A DNA stretch of 64,000 bases, taken from Pisolithus tinctorius. Lineage: Eukaryota > Basidiomycota > Agaricomycetes > Boletales > Pisolithaceae. The translations under genes were made by a program, and so were the position numbers. Below, piece after piece: positions 45,987 through 55,977 of this stretch. The DNA is taken from positions 62,001 through 126,000 of the forward strand of contig JANFAH010000104.1 of NCBI GenBank assembly GCA_024663395.1. The letters are read 5' to 3'. The notes under the pieces were generated by a model, which saw nothing but the letters and a program-made list of their open reading frames with translations, did not search any database and had not been told where the DNA came from. Numbering within the stretch: the first letter of the stretch is position 1; each line of letters opens with the position of its first letter.

Positions 45987-47171
45987 TCAACCGCCCTCGC
46001 TTGCAAATTTAATGTTACATCCTTTATCCTCTAGCCGGCGTCGCAACCGAGGAAACCGCGGATCTTTCATTATCTCACTCCAGTTACCGTAGAGAACTAC
46101 GTGCTGGAGGGCAGGCAACGATGGACCAGCAAGCCACCAAAAATGGCGGTCGAGATGTGCCCACACATTATTAGGTGACATCTTGCATGGGAAGGCATGG
46201 ATGCCCACGCATTCCACCAAAGCTTCTACTTCCACAGCGAGTTGAGAGAGCATGGTGAAAAAGATACAGTAATTGAAAGTTTTGACGGAGGAAGCACCAG
46301 CACGTAAGAATGGAGTAATCCAATCGTTCATGAGGAAGGCGACATTCCGTCCGAACTCTACTGTGGAAGGTTGCCGACCAAAGGTAGACCAGACCTGCTC
46401 GATTGCGTAGCTTTCACTTGGAAAGTCTAGGATTATATGGGCGAGAGAAGGGAGCACCCATCCACAAATTCGCAGCAGGAACGTGGCGCTCACTCTCCGC
46501 AGCCGGAGAGTCGTTAACACTGGTAGGTCCAGAGCGTCCAGCTCCTGTGCGGTATGGAATTCCCCTCCAAGAGTAAGATACTGCAAGTGCGGAGTGCTGT
46601 GAAGTACATCAACGAGGGAGTTTATGCCGCCAGATCCAGCAACTGTGTGGCAGTGCCACCAATCCAGTCGAGTCAGGGACGACAAGGGTACGATTCCCGT
46701 GGAGAACCCCAGTTGTGGCTCGGGGAACTGCCCGCGGACTTCTGGCAAATATGGTCGGACGAGAGTTTGAAGGAATGGACAGGATGATAAAATCTGGATA
46801 GCGTCGGCGTCAGAGCTGCTGTGGTCTGTCAGAGTATAAGGCAGTTCGAGGCGTCGAACCCATCTTCCGGGCATGGAAGGTTTGCCCTCCGAGCTGAGTT
46901 GATCGCTCCCCAGAAACTTCTTCAGGGCGTCCTCCACGTCGGGTCTAACCCTCACATCCTCGTAAAGAAAGGCAGCGGCGAGGGTCCGCCACGTACGACA
47001 GACCTGCACGAGTGACCTCCTTGTTCTGAGGACCGTCTCCGAGACCATATCGAAACAACCTTCGAATGGCTCATATGTGGCGGTCAATTGTCCGTCGTCT
47101 GGTTGTGTTGCCAAGCGAAAGATAGTTAGCCACAGCTCCGGGGGGAGTTTACAATCCGAGTTGGGTGCCAT
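45987..47171 (-). CDS. F-box protein (intronless)
   Basis: Single-exon gene of 394 codons. The start is the ATG at 47169-47171 (MAPNSDCKLPPELWLTIFRL); the longer open frame begins with GTG. The F-box continues with RRSLVQVCRTWRTLAAAFLY and EDVRVRP, a very common form in Agaricales F-box proteins. The rest has irregular leucine-rich character (SSLTRLDWWHCHTVAGSGGI, TPHLQYLTLGGEFHTAQELD, LPVLTTLRLRRV, LPALQHVVLYGNWSEI) and ends at 45987. Predicted SCF adaptor with unknown target. It does not closely resemble the F-box protein at 41.2 kb beyond the general fold. Confidence 0.83.
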   Translation of the reverse strand: MAPNSDCKLPPELWLTIFRLATQPDDGQLTATYEPFEGCFDMVSETVLRTRRSLVQVCRTWRTLAAAFLYEDVRVRPDVEDALKKFLGSDQLSSEGKPSMPGRWVRRLELPYTLTDHSSSDADAIQILSSCPFLQTLVRPYLPEVRGQFPEPQLGFSTGIVPLSSLTRLDWWHCHTVAGSGGINSLVDVLHSTPHLQYLTLGGEFHTAQELDALDLPVLTTLRLRRVSATFLLRICGWVLPSLAHIILDFPSESYAIEQVWSTFGRQPSTVEFGRNVAFLMNDWITPFLRAGASSVKTFNYCIFFTMLSQLAVEVEALVECVGIHAFPCKMSPNNVWAHLDRHFWWLAGPSLPALQHVVLYGNWSEIMKDPRFPRLRRRLEDKGCNIKFASEGG

Positions 47172-47928
47172 CGAATGACGGGAGGTAAGAACTGTACGTA
47201 GTCCCCACTCGAGTACCACTGTTGTACATAGTACCGATATCGGACATGATAGGCAAATCCCGGATCATCCCAGGCCTTGTTGAATGAGTGAACTAAACTG
47301 CTCGTAGGCACCGGAAGGTAAAATTCCGTCGTGTCTTAGGTGCCATGCCATGAATGCCTTCACATCTTACAACTCGAAAAAGAGAGAGAAAGGAGCCATG
47401 CACAATTATGTGTCGTGAGGGGGTACAAGGCTTATGTTGCTAGGGTAGTATAGAGGTAGCGAATCGGCGTACTAAAAAATCGTAGTATTTCAAAGGTACC
47501 ATTTCCAGCTTCTCGATACGCACTATGGATCATTTTTACCGGCGGTTATGACCTCGTCAGCCGCCGTCCCACCCCACGCCCGCCACGCCGTACACTTCCG
47601 CTATGAGGCGGTCCGTTCGGGTGAGGAAAAAATGTGTGTACCATAATGTGAATCCACTGTCCGCACCTGTATCTACACCTCTGCGTGAAACACCAAGAGG
47701 GGTGCCTAGGTTTCCCCAGTACAAAGATGTCGCTATCGAGAACACGGCATGCAAAGGTCATGTCAGAAAATGGTATCGTCGAATTGCTAAAATAAATAGA
47801 AAAAAAAGGGCCGGGTGATGTAACAGAACCGATGTTGGTGACAGCCAAGTGACCTAGAAGACATCAAACTCGTTGGGACGCGTCGAGAATTCGTGATAAG
47901 TGCATATGGGTGATACCAGCTTGATTGA
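47172..47928. other. intergenic region
   Basis: About 750 bases between the F-box start (minus) and the SHO1 stop (minus). An open frame of 100 codons on the minus strand has no recognisable content. Nothing else is seen. Confidence 0.4.
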
Positions 47929-49185
47929 TCATATGAGCTGGAGGTAGTTTGATGGGGCGACTAGAGGGGTCCAGGTTGAACGACTGTTGCGGTAGGAGGA
48001 TGGGATGACTTACTTCCGATGGTACCGTCCACCTTCCTTGCTTGCCACCATTTTCCTTGCTTGTCGATGATATCGAGAACCTCGCCTTTGGTGAACGATA
48101 TCTCGTTAGGGTCGTCTGGCGAGGCTGTGTCTGCAGAGCCCTGTCAATGACGCATGCCAAGGATGGACGGCGTGGGTACCTACAAGCATATAGAGCTTTG
48201 GCCTTGTACATGTACACGTCTTGTTCGGGGGTCTGTTCTGGTGCGCCTTGGCTAGAGTTACTTGGGCCGCCGCCAGCTCCGACTCCTGCGGCACCTGGAC
48301 CCATTAGGGGTGAACTTGCACCCAGGTTATTTTCGGGATTAGCGAGAGGGCTCGGAGCGACGTTTTGGTTGCTATGGATGCTGCCGGCGCCTGCTGCTGG
48401 GCCAAGACTCCTCGGCGCACCGCCATCATTGCTAGCACCCCCGACGAAGCTATTTTGGCTCCTGACGCCAGCAGGGCCAATACCAGGGGTTGTTTTTGTG
48501 GCCGAGTCATAGGGCACGTCATGAGAGCTGATACCTCCGCCGTAATTTGGGGCGTAACCATTGGTGCCCATATTGTGAACGGAAGTGCCGCGAGTTCTAC
48601 GGCGGCGGGAGGGAGGGGTTAGACCGCCGGTTCCGAGAGAATTGAGGAGATACCAAGCGAGTGAGTCTTCTTCGGAAGTGAAGTACAACACCCAAAGAAT
48701 ATCGACGATAGCCAGGATGAGCCAGCCAGCGGCCATTGCATCGAGAGGGGCGCGACCGCTGAATATGCTGTCGTTTACGGCAATGACGGCGAATACGATG
48801 GCGACTGCGCCGAAGACAGATATCTGGAAGCGATGCATGGCGATAGAGTCACTTGCGAGGGTATATATGACACCGAGGATGAGGAAGAGTTGGAGGAATA
48901 TTCCGAACCACGCGACGTTGACAGAACCGACTTGGGAGACGGGTTGTAAGAGAGGGGAGGGGGGAGCGACGGGGAGATGGACGACTCACTCTGGGCAGTT
49001 GCTATAGCTTGTGAGATGAACGCGATGAACCATGCGAGCTGGGCGGGATCGAGGTGGTTGGCGGGGAAGACGGGCTAGTTGGAGGGGGAATATGGACTTA
49101 CCACGGCAAGGATGGTTGTAAACAGGAAGAGGTAGTGGGTGAGGATGGGAGTGAAGTCGAGGCCTTCGTTTCCTCGCGGAGGCAT
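47929..49185 (-). CDS. SHO1: Sho1-type osmosensor (membrane spans plus SH3)
   Basis: Plasma-membrane osmosensor/scaffold of the HOG pathway; its SH3 domain recruits the Pbs2 MAPKK in yeast. From ATG 49183-49185: MPPRGNEGLDFTPILTHYLF with span 1 (LTHYLFLFTTILAVV), span 2 (LAWFIAFISQAIATAQ), span 3 (VAWFGIFLQLFLILGVIYTL), span 4 (FQISVFGAVAIVFAVIAVND) and a further hydrophobic stretch (MAAGWLILAIVDILWVLYF). A Gly/Ser/Pro-rich cytoplasmic linker follows. The SH3 domain is spread over short exons: KAKALYAY, SPDDPNEISFTKGEVLDIID, KQGKWWQARKVDGTIG and IAPSNYLQLI, with the ALYxY, WW and PSNY binding residues present. Stop at 47929-47931. It diverges from SIN3 with 218 bases between start codons. Confidence 0.9.
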
Positions 49186-49403
49186 CGTCGGCGGGATGGT
49201 CTCTGTCGTTGGCGAGGTTATGTTTGAGTCGCTGAGTCGACGAGACGACGTTGAAGACACATCCACGTGGTGTGTCAGACATTGCCACGGTGGTCCTGCA
49301 TAGATAAGATAAGATAGCGATGTTTTCCCACGACGAGCTTAATGCCTCCGTGAAACGCGGTTGCCGTAAACCGGGAGACAGACAGAGAGAGGACTGAGCG
49401 AGG
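49186..49403. promoter_or_regulatory. shared divergent promoter of SHO1 and SIN3
   Basis: 218 bases between the two start codons. It holds an E-box CACGTG at 49264-49269 and three adjacent GATA cores (GATAAGATAAGATAG, 49303-49317), a direct five-base-spaced array. Binding by GATA-type or bHLH factors is inferred from the motifs only. Confidence 0.45.
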
Positions 49404-52400
49404 ATGGCCTCAGAGGGTCTGCCATCGCCAACCCCGCCCTCAGACCCCGGAGCGACCGACTCCGCACAGATGCCCGCCAGGACACCCAAACCACCCACAC
49501 CGCGTCCCCGCACCGCCGGCGACTCGTCCGACCCATACCACCCGCAAAAACCAACCGACCCCAACCGCCCACTCAACGTCACAGACGCCCTTACCTATCT
49601 CGATGCTGTCAAGATCCAGTCCATGACAGACCAGACGTGTACAATAACTTCTTGGACATCATGAAAGACTTCAAGAGCGAAGTGTATGTCGCCCCCCTCT
49701 GCAGTTCTTCGTCTCTTTCCTCACCCCTTCCCTTCCAGCATCGACACCCCAGGCGTCATCGAACGTGTCTCCATGCTATTTCACGGCAGTCCCCCCCTCA
49801 TCCAAGGATTCAATACCTTCCTCCCCCCTGGCTATCGCATCGAAATCTCCTCAGACCCGTCAGATCCCAACATGATCACCGTCACAACACCCATGGGCAC
49901 AACCACTCAATCAACGTCCGAACCAGCCCGCTCCCGTGAAGCTATACTCAAGTCGTCGCTCCCAGGACTGCCCTATCCGCAATTGTCTCGGTCCACAACT
50001 CCATACCAGCTGGCCCACTTACAACTCCCCATGGATGCGCTTACATCCGGTCTACAACCCCCCTCCACTACTGCAGCTGCAGCTGCGTCCTTTCTCGGAA
50101 ATTTGAACAACAAGTTGGAAAACAGGCCCGCAGGTGAATTCAACCACGCAATCCAATACCTCAACAAGATAAAGGCCCGTTTTGCTGACGACCCCGACAT
50201 CTACAAACAATTCCTCGAGATGCTTCAGACATACCAAAAGGAACAGCGTCAACTCCAAGACGTATGTCCTTTCTCATCGCACTCACCACAGCTCATGTCC
50301 TGTTTATCAGTCACAGGTCTATTTGCAAGTCCAGGTTCTCTTCAAGGACGCCCCAGACCTTCTCGCCGAGTTTAAAGACTTCCTACCCGAGGCACCCATC
50401 ACCGTTTCCGCTACAAACAATGTGGTCGGTATCCAACCTCCATTTGAAGCACCGTTACTCACACCCAGTCGTCCGACAAGGATAAGCCCAGCAGAAAGCC
50501 TCCCGCAGCATCGATTCCATCGGGAAAGAAGAGGCGGAAAGCCAAGATAAAGACACGACCCCAATACCCCCCGTCTAGGTCAACCACCAACCGAGTACGC
50601 GCTTCGTTCCAATCTCCTCCGTCCAGGCTCATACAGCAGTAGACAAAGAAGATCAAGCATACCCACCGACCTGGGGAACCTGAGTCACCTCATTTCTCTC
50701 CTTACGGCTTACCCACGGCTTCCCCCCCTCATCCCAATCACTCAGCAGCGCTTATCCACTCACATGCGTCTGCTTTTGCTCACTTGCCAATCATCCCCGG
50801 CATGCAACCCATCGTTCCCGGTGCGCATCCTTCCGTCGTGTCTCCTCCCGATGACCTCCTCTTCTTCGAACGCGCAAAGCGAACCCTCGAAAGCAAAGAC
50901 ACGTACGAGGAGTTTTTGAAGTTGCTCAACCTCTACTCAAAAGATATTATCGACACGAAGACGCTCGTCGACCTGGCGCAAGCCTTCCTTGGAGACGGAG
51001 AGTTGCTCTCGCAGTTCAAGGAAGTTGCTGGGTACGACGATTGTCAAGATAATGTCGAGCGCGGGCCACCCGGTAGCATTCGCACAGGGCCTCCAGAACC
51101 GGTCTCTGCACAACCCGCCGGCGAAGGGGAAGGACCGAGCTATCGCAGGCTCCCAGACACCGTCAGTATCGTGTTTCATGCAACTACGCGATTTGACGCC
51201 CTTATTTAGGAAATTCGACTAGCATGTTCAGGTCGTGACCAGCTGTGCCGATCCGTTCTTAACGATGTCTGGGTTTCCCATCCTACTTGGGCGTCCGAAG
51301 AGGCTGGATTCATTTCTCACAAGAAGAATGCATTCGAGGAACAATTACACAAGAGCGAGGAGGAGCGTCATGAGTATCATGTCCAGCTAGAAGCGCTCGC
51401 ACGCACGATCGCACTCTTCGAGCCAGTTAATGCGCGCATTGAAGAGATGACCAGCGAAGAGCGGGCAGCATTCCGTCTCAAGGCCGATTTCGGCGGGCCG
51501 AGCAAAAGCATATATCACAGGATACTAAAGAAGGTCTATGGCCGCGACGCGGGGTCGGAGATTATCCAAGCTATCCAGGAATGCCCGAGCTTTGCTGTTC
51601 CGGTCGTCTTTGCGCGGCTGAAAGCCAAGGACGAGGAATGGCGGCGCGCCCAGAGGGAGTGGAACAAGACCTGGCGCGAAGTCGATGCGAAGAACTTTTA
51701 CAAGTCTCTCGATCATCAGGGGATCGTTTTTAAGACGAATGACAAGCGGTGCATTACGGCTAAACATTTCGTCGGGAATATCGAGACTATCAAGGCTGAG
51801 CAAATGCAGAAGCGTGAACGTGAGCGGCAACGACCCTCCTTTGCTGCCGGATCACCTGGGCACCAACTGGAATTCGACCTGAGTCAGACATCGGTGCTGC
51901 AAGATATTTTACGACTAGTGTACTCATTCCTGGACCACTCTCATGCCCATTACAGTGCCCAGGAGCGACGCTTAATTGCGGGTTTCTTGCGTTCCTTTGT
52001 GCCTCTGCTGTGCACGTTCCCAACCGCGGACTTTGACGCCGTGTGCGGACTTGCCGACGGTCTTCGAGACGATGACACGGAACACGAAGTGTTGCATGCG
52101 CAACGAAGCGGTAGTAGATCGGCTGGTGGAGGCGCCCGCCAAAACTCCCCGGTCGCGGCGGGAGATCTGCGAAGACAGTTGCTGCGAGCAGCTCAAGAGA
52201 GGGCTCTTCGGACGGAAGGTTGCAATGCAATACAGTCCAGCCCAACCTCACCCAAATCTGTTCGCGATCCAGGTGACACCGAAAACAAGAGTGTATTGTT
52301 TGAAGACGGTTCGGAGAATGTATGGATCCGCATATCGCAGACGAGCACACGTGTAGGTCCTAACCAGTGGAAACGCAAACCGTTCTTTTGCAACACCACC

Positions 52401-53640
52401 TTCTACACGATGCTGTGCCTGCTTCAGGTATTTTCCCAATCTGTTTCTCCAAGCGAATTGTCTCTAAAAATGGCGGGTATAGCTAATGTATTCTCGGGTC
52501 ATGATTTGCAAGGAAGCAGCCCGACAGACAGCAAAAGTGCTGAATCCCACGGACTGCAATCCGATCGCAGTTGATCTCGGTTTAGATGATCCTGCTGGTC
52601 CTGCTGCGGTTCTTGTTCAGGCCATGGAAGCCCTAGGAGACCGGCGACCGAACGAGACCGCAGATGTTTTCTATCTATATTTTCTGGAGGCCTGTGAGAA
52701 ATTGTTCGATAATGAACTGGACCCTGGGCTATTTGAGGAACACATGCGATGGTTTTTCGGAAACAAGGTGGGTTGACCCCTATGTTTCATGCTTAGAATA
52801 AAATTGAGGACATTCCCGTAGGCATTCTATTTGTTTACTCTGGACAAACTGATTGCAGCATTCGTTAAACAGGTGAGCATGTGCGAGTTGTTATAGTTAT
52901 TCATGGATAAGTGCATTTGCCTGACTCCTATTTCCCATCGCAGGTCCAGTTCGTGGTGTCCGATAACAAGTGTCAGGAATTATGGGCGTTGTTAAGGGAT
53001 GTGCGCCGGGTTGGTGTTCTGACTAATCAAGACATGATCCGATATCGACGAGAGTCAGAGAAACATGTAGGGTCGGATGAACACCTGTATCGCGTGGAGT
53101 GGGTAAGTTGAACTAAATTTTACATGCGCATGGTATGGGGCTGACGGAACGGATCAGGATCCCCACCTGAAAAAGATGTACATCCAGCTGCTTGACGCTG
53201 ACGACCCGAGCGTGGGAGGAGATCGGACTGCAGTTGGGCGGTGGCAAGAATATATGGACTCGTATGTTCTGTGGCAGCCGACTGAATGGGTCCCAAGCCA
53301 AATGCGGCAGAGGAGCGATGCACTTTTCCTGCGAAAGTGAGTATCATGACAGCGGGTTTTATGCGGCTGATGTGGTGATCGCTGATATAAAAATAGGCAT
53401 GTACCGACCGATGAATCGCCACGGGTGTGGCCAGGGTGGAATGCGATGCGAATTAGGATCAGTCCTAGGACATACAAGTTGCTTTACGAGGCAAACGCAG
53501 AAGATGTGCTGGTGCGGGAACGAAGTGAGGAGGAAGAGCGCGAGCTTCGGGAACGAGCAAGGGCACGGAACGAGGAGCGCAGTCGATCTCGTTTGGCTGG
53601 TTTGGTAATAAAATATCACGTGTGCTGTAATTTGTCATAG
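49404..53640 (+). CDS. SIN3: SIN3 corepressor scaffold
   Basis: Nuclear scaffold of the Sin3-HDAC complex. From ATG 49404 a Pro-rich N-terminus leads into PAH1 (LNVTDALTYLDAVKIQ, then DRPDVYNNFLDIMKDFKS and GVIERVSMLFHGSPPLIQGF), PAH2 (FNHAIQYLNKIKARFADDPD, then IYKQFLEMLQTYQKEQRQL), PAH3 (FFERAKRTLESKDTYEEFLK) and the HDAC-interacting region (GPSYRRLPDTEIRLACSGRD, then QLCRSVLNDVWVSHPTWASE). The C-terminal Sin3 domain includes KPFFCNTTFYTMLCLLQ and EALGDRRPNETADVFYLYFL. The stop is TAG at 53638-53640. Apparent frame changes around 50420 and 50610 are normal short introns. One change is not: between AAGATCCAG and GACAGACCAGAC (about 49618-49623) the PAH1 helix loses one base. Otherwise the gene looks intact, with more than ten exons. 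Confidence 0.92.
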
Positions 53641-54033
53641 TTCGCTATATTTGGCTGGCAATCGGGGAAAGGGGTCTATTTTTAGACGCGCCCTCTCAAC
53701 CAAATAAACTAATAAGTGGTAAAAATACAAATTTTTATTACTTAAGCGGGCCCAAAGGTTGAGACCGTCTATGGCCCGCGACTCAGACACAGACCTTCCC
53801 TGAGAGCTGCGCAGCGAGCGACGAGAACGAGGACAAGGACGAGGGGCCCCGGTGTGTCCAGGACGACGTATTGGAAACCAAGCAGGGAGCATTTCATTCG
53901 CCGGTACAAGTTTCTGAGCCAAACCAGCTCTCGGCTCAAGTTTTTTTGCGCCACGCTGAGAGAACGAGACTCTCTTGGCGAGCCGTGTTCAGACTTTCCG
54001 TGGGTGCAGCTGCGATGACGGCCAAGCCTAAGC

Positions 54034-55775
54034 ATGCCAATAGCAGAAAACAGCGAAGCGGGTGGTATTGACAAGAAAGGTCGTCGTCATGATAGCTCTT
54101 ATCTCCGTAGGCTCGACGACAACCACAACGACAACGACAACGACGAGCGTCTCCCATCTGCTTCGACGCCCTCCTCAGCGCCGAGCCCTTCTTCTGCGGT
54201 CTTATCTGCCCTTGCCTTTATCGCCACTTCGCAATCGTCCGTCTCCGGCAGTCCACTGCCAATTCAGACCGCGCCTCCTGTCTTCCTCTGCCCTTCCATC
54301 GAATACCATTACGCTGTCCCCTCCCTACCCACCATTCCTCCCGTACCACCACTCCGGCTTAACAACCGCGCTTCCACCCCAACCCCTACTTCTCAGTCTT
54401 CCTCCCGTCGTCGCCTAGCTGACAAGTACATCAAAGGCATGGACAGCCAATGGCGAAAGACGGATGAATGGACTTTGTTCGGCTCTACGGTATGGACACA
54501 CATTACTTTAGTCCTCCCTCTGTCCTCACACATTCCCCGTCCATAGTGCTGTTCGAGCACATCAAACGTCAATGATGTACTAGCATCGCCGTCACCAACC
54601 TCTACCTATTCCTCTGCCAGCGTGACGCCCGACGAACTCGACGCTGCTGCCCTCCCAGCCGGCTGGCAAACATCGACTAGCACCGGTGCAGAGCCAACCA
54701 TCATCCTCGCTCTTTCCATAATCCTTGCCGTTTCCTTGTTCGTCTTCATCGTCGCGTGTGCCGTTTGGAAAAGGAAGAAAGAAGAAGAAAGCCGCGAAGC
54801 ATGACCTCGAAGCCAAGTTGCGTCGTAAGCTACGATCGGACGACGAGTCTGAGCACGGGGAGCTGGAGAAGGAGGTGCGGGGAAAGATGCGGGTTTGGGC
54901 AAAGGCGACCGCTCGGTGGAAAGCAAACGTTCGGCAATCCGCTCGCCGCCGTCGGAAAGAAACAGTCCACCATGTCACGAGGTGTTCGCTCTCACTCTCC
55001 TGCTCCATCTGAGCATCATGAACCATCTGCCGCGGACCCATCTCGTTGCCCATCTCCTGCAAACGCAGAAAGTCAGGATGCTGCCGAACGGGCTTCGGTT
55101 ACACCACCGGATCCTCAGAGGCTACCAGAACAATCTCTTCCACCTGCCTTACAGGCCATCATCCCCTGCCGACTTGAATGCATCAACCTCGCGGAGGACT
55201 TCGTTTCTTTCTGACCCTGGTAGTCATTCATCCACCCCGCACGCAGAGCCTGCTCCTTATACCCCACCTACTTCGGGACACATCTCTATAGACGATAAGA
55301 GGGAGCTTGGACGTCTGGGCGAACTAGCAAGTGCACCTCCAGAACCAGAGATCATCATTGCTGGGAGCTCACGTATGGCGGCCTCAGTGCCGACGTTCGA
55401 CGAGGCACTGGAAGACTTAGATGCATACCCTGAGCTAGAGCCATACTCAGCAGACCCACACCCTTGTTTCCCCTCACCCCCCTCCAAAACTTCCATGCTA
55501 AAAGGGCAAGATATTCCAATCATGGACTCAATTGATGACGGACTGCTTACTGCGAGTGCCCCACCTGATGAACGCTTCCTGTGGAACCATCCGCGCCCTC
55601 ATTGGAGGATGAGGGCAATGATCATCTATGTGACCATTCCCATCTCATTACTGACGCTCTTACCTCTCATTCGCATCCTCTAGTACCTTCCAGTACTTCG
55701 TCTTCTTGGCGACTTTCATCATCATCTGCAATGACGCTATACCTCCCTCGTATCACCTTGACAGCTATGGGATGA
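54034..55775 (+). CDS. single-pass membrane protein with basic coiled-coil cytoplasmic part, frame broken several times
   Basis: Not a named family to me; the layout resembles uncharacterised Agaricomycete membrane proteins. From ATG 54034: a low-complexity Ser/Pro/Thr region, RRRLADKYIKGMDSQWRKTD, a 55-nt intron near 54490, then LDAAALPAGWQTSTSTGAEP and one clear membrane span (TIILALSIILAVSLFVFIVA) followed by WKRKK. The cytoplasmic part reads KKAAKHDLEAKLRRKLRSDD, EKEVRGKMRVWAKATARWKA, MSRGVRSHSPAPSEHHEPSA, then SPADLNASTSRRTSF, SIDDKRELGRLGELASAPPE, VPTFDEALEDLDAYPELEPY and ASAPPDER/VEPSAPSLEDE, ending at TGA 55773-55775. To read this continuously, frame changes are needed near 54776-54790, 54954-54962, 55147-55151 and 55575-55582, none with a plausible intron. 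Sequence error or a decaying gene are both possible. Confidence 0.6.
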
Positions 55776-55977
55776 GGTTTATTTCATTCATGGGTCACTT
55801 AACGTGGTAGCATGTACAAGTATCTTAGTGCAACTGTCTTGATAATCCAAGCTTTCCATCAACTTTCACGCTCTCAGTTTTGCGCTATAATTCCCTGATT
55901 AGGTGACTTCTGGCTACTAGTAAGGAAGAGGTTTGCAGTTGACCCTCTCACTACTCTTCTTCCTCTAATCGTTTAGC

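Noticed and set aside
50420..50680. Apparent frameshifts in the SIN3 linker
   Set aside because: Two introns (GTCGGT...CCCAG and GTACGC...GTAG) join the frames in phase, so no error is needed.
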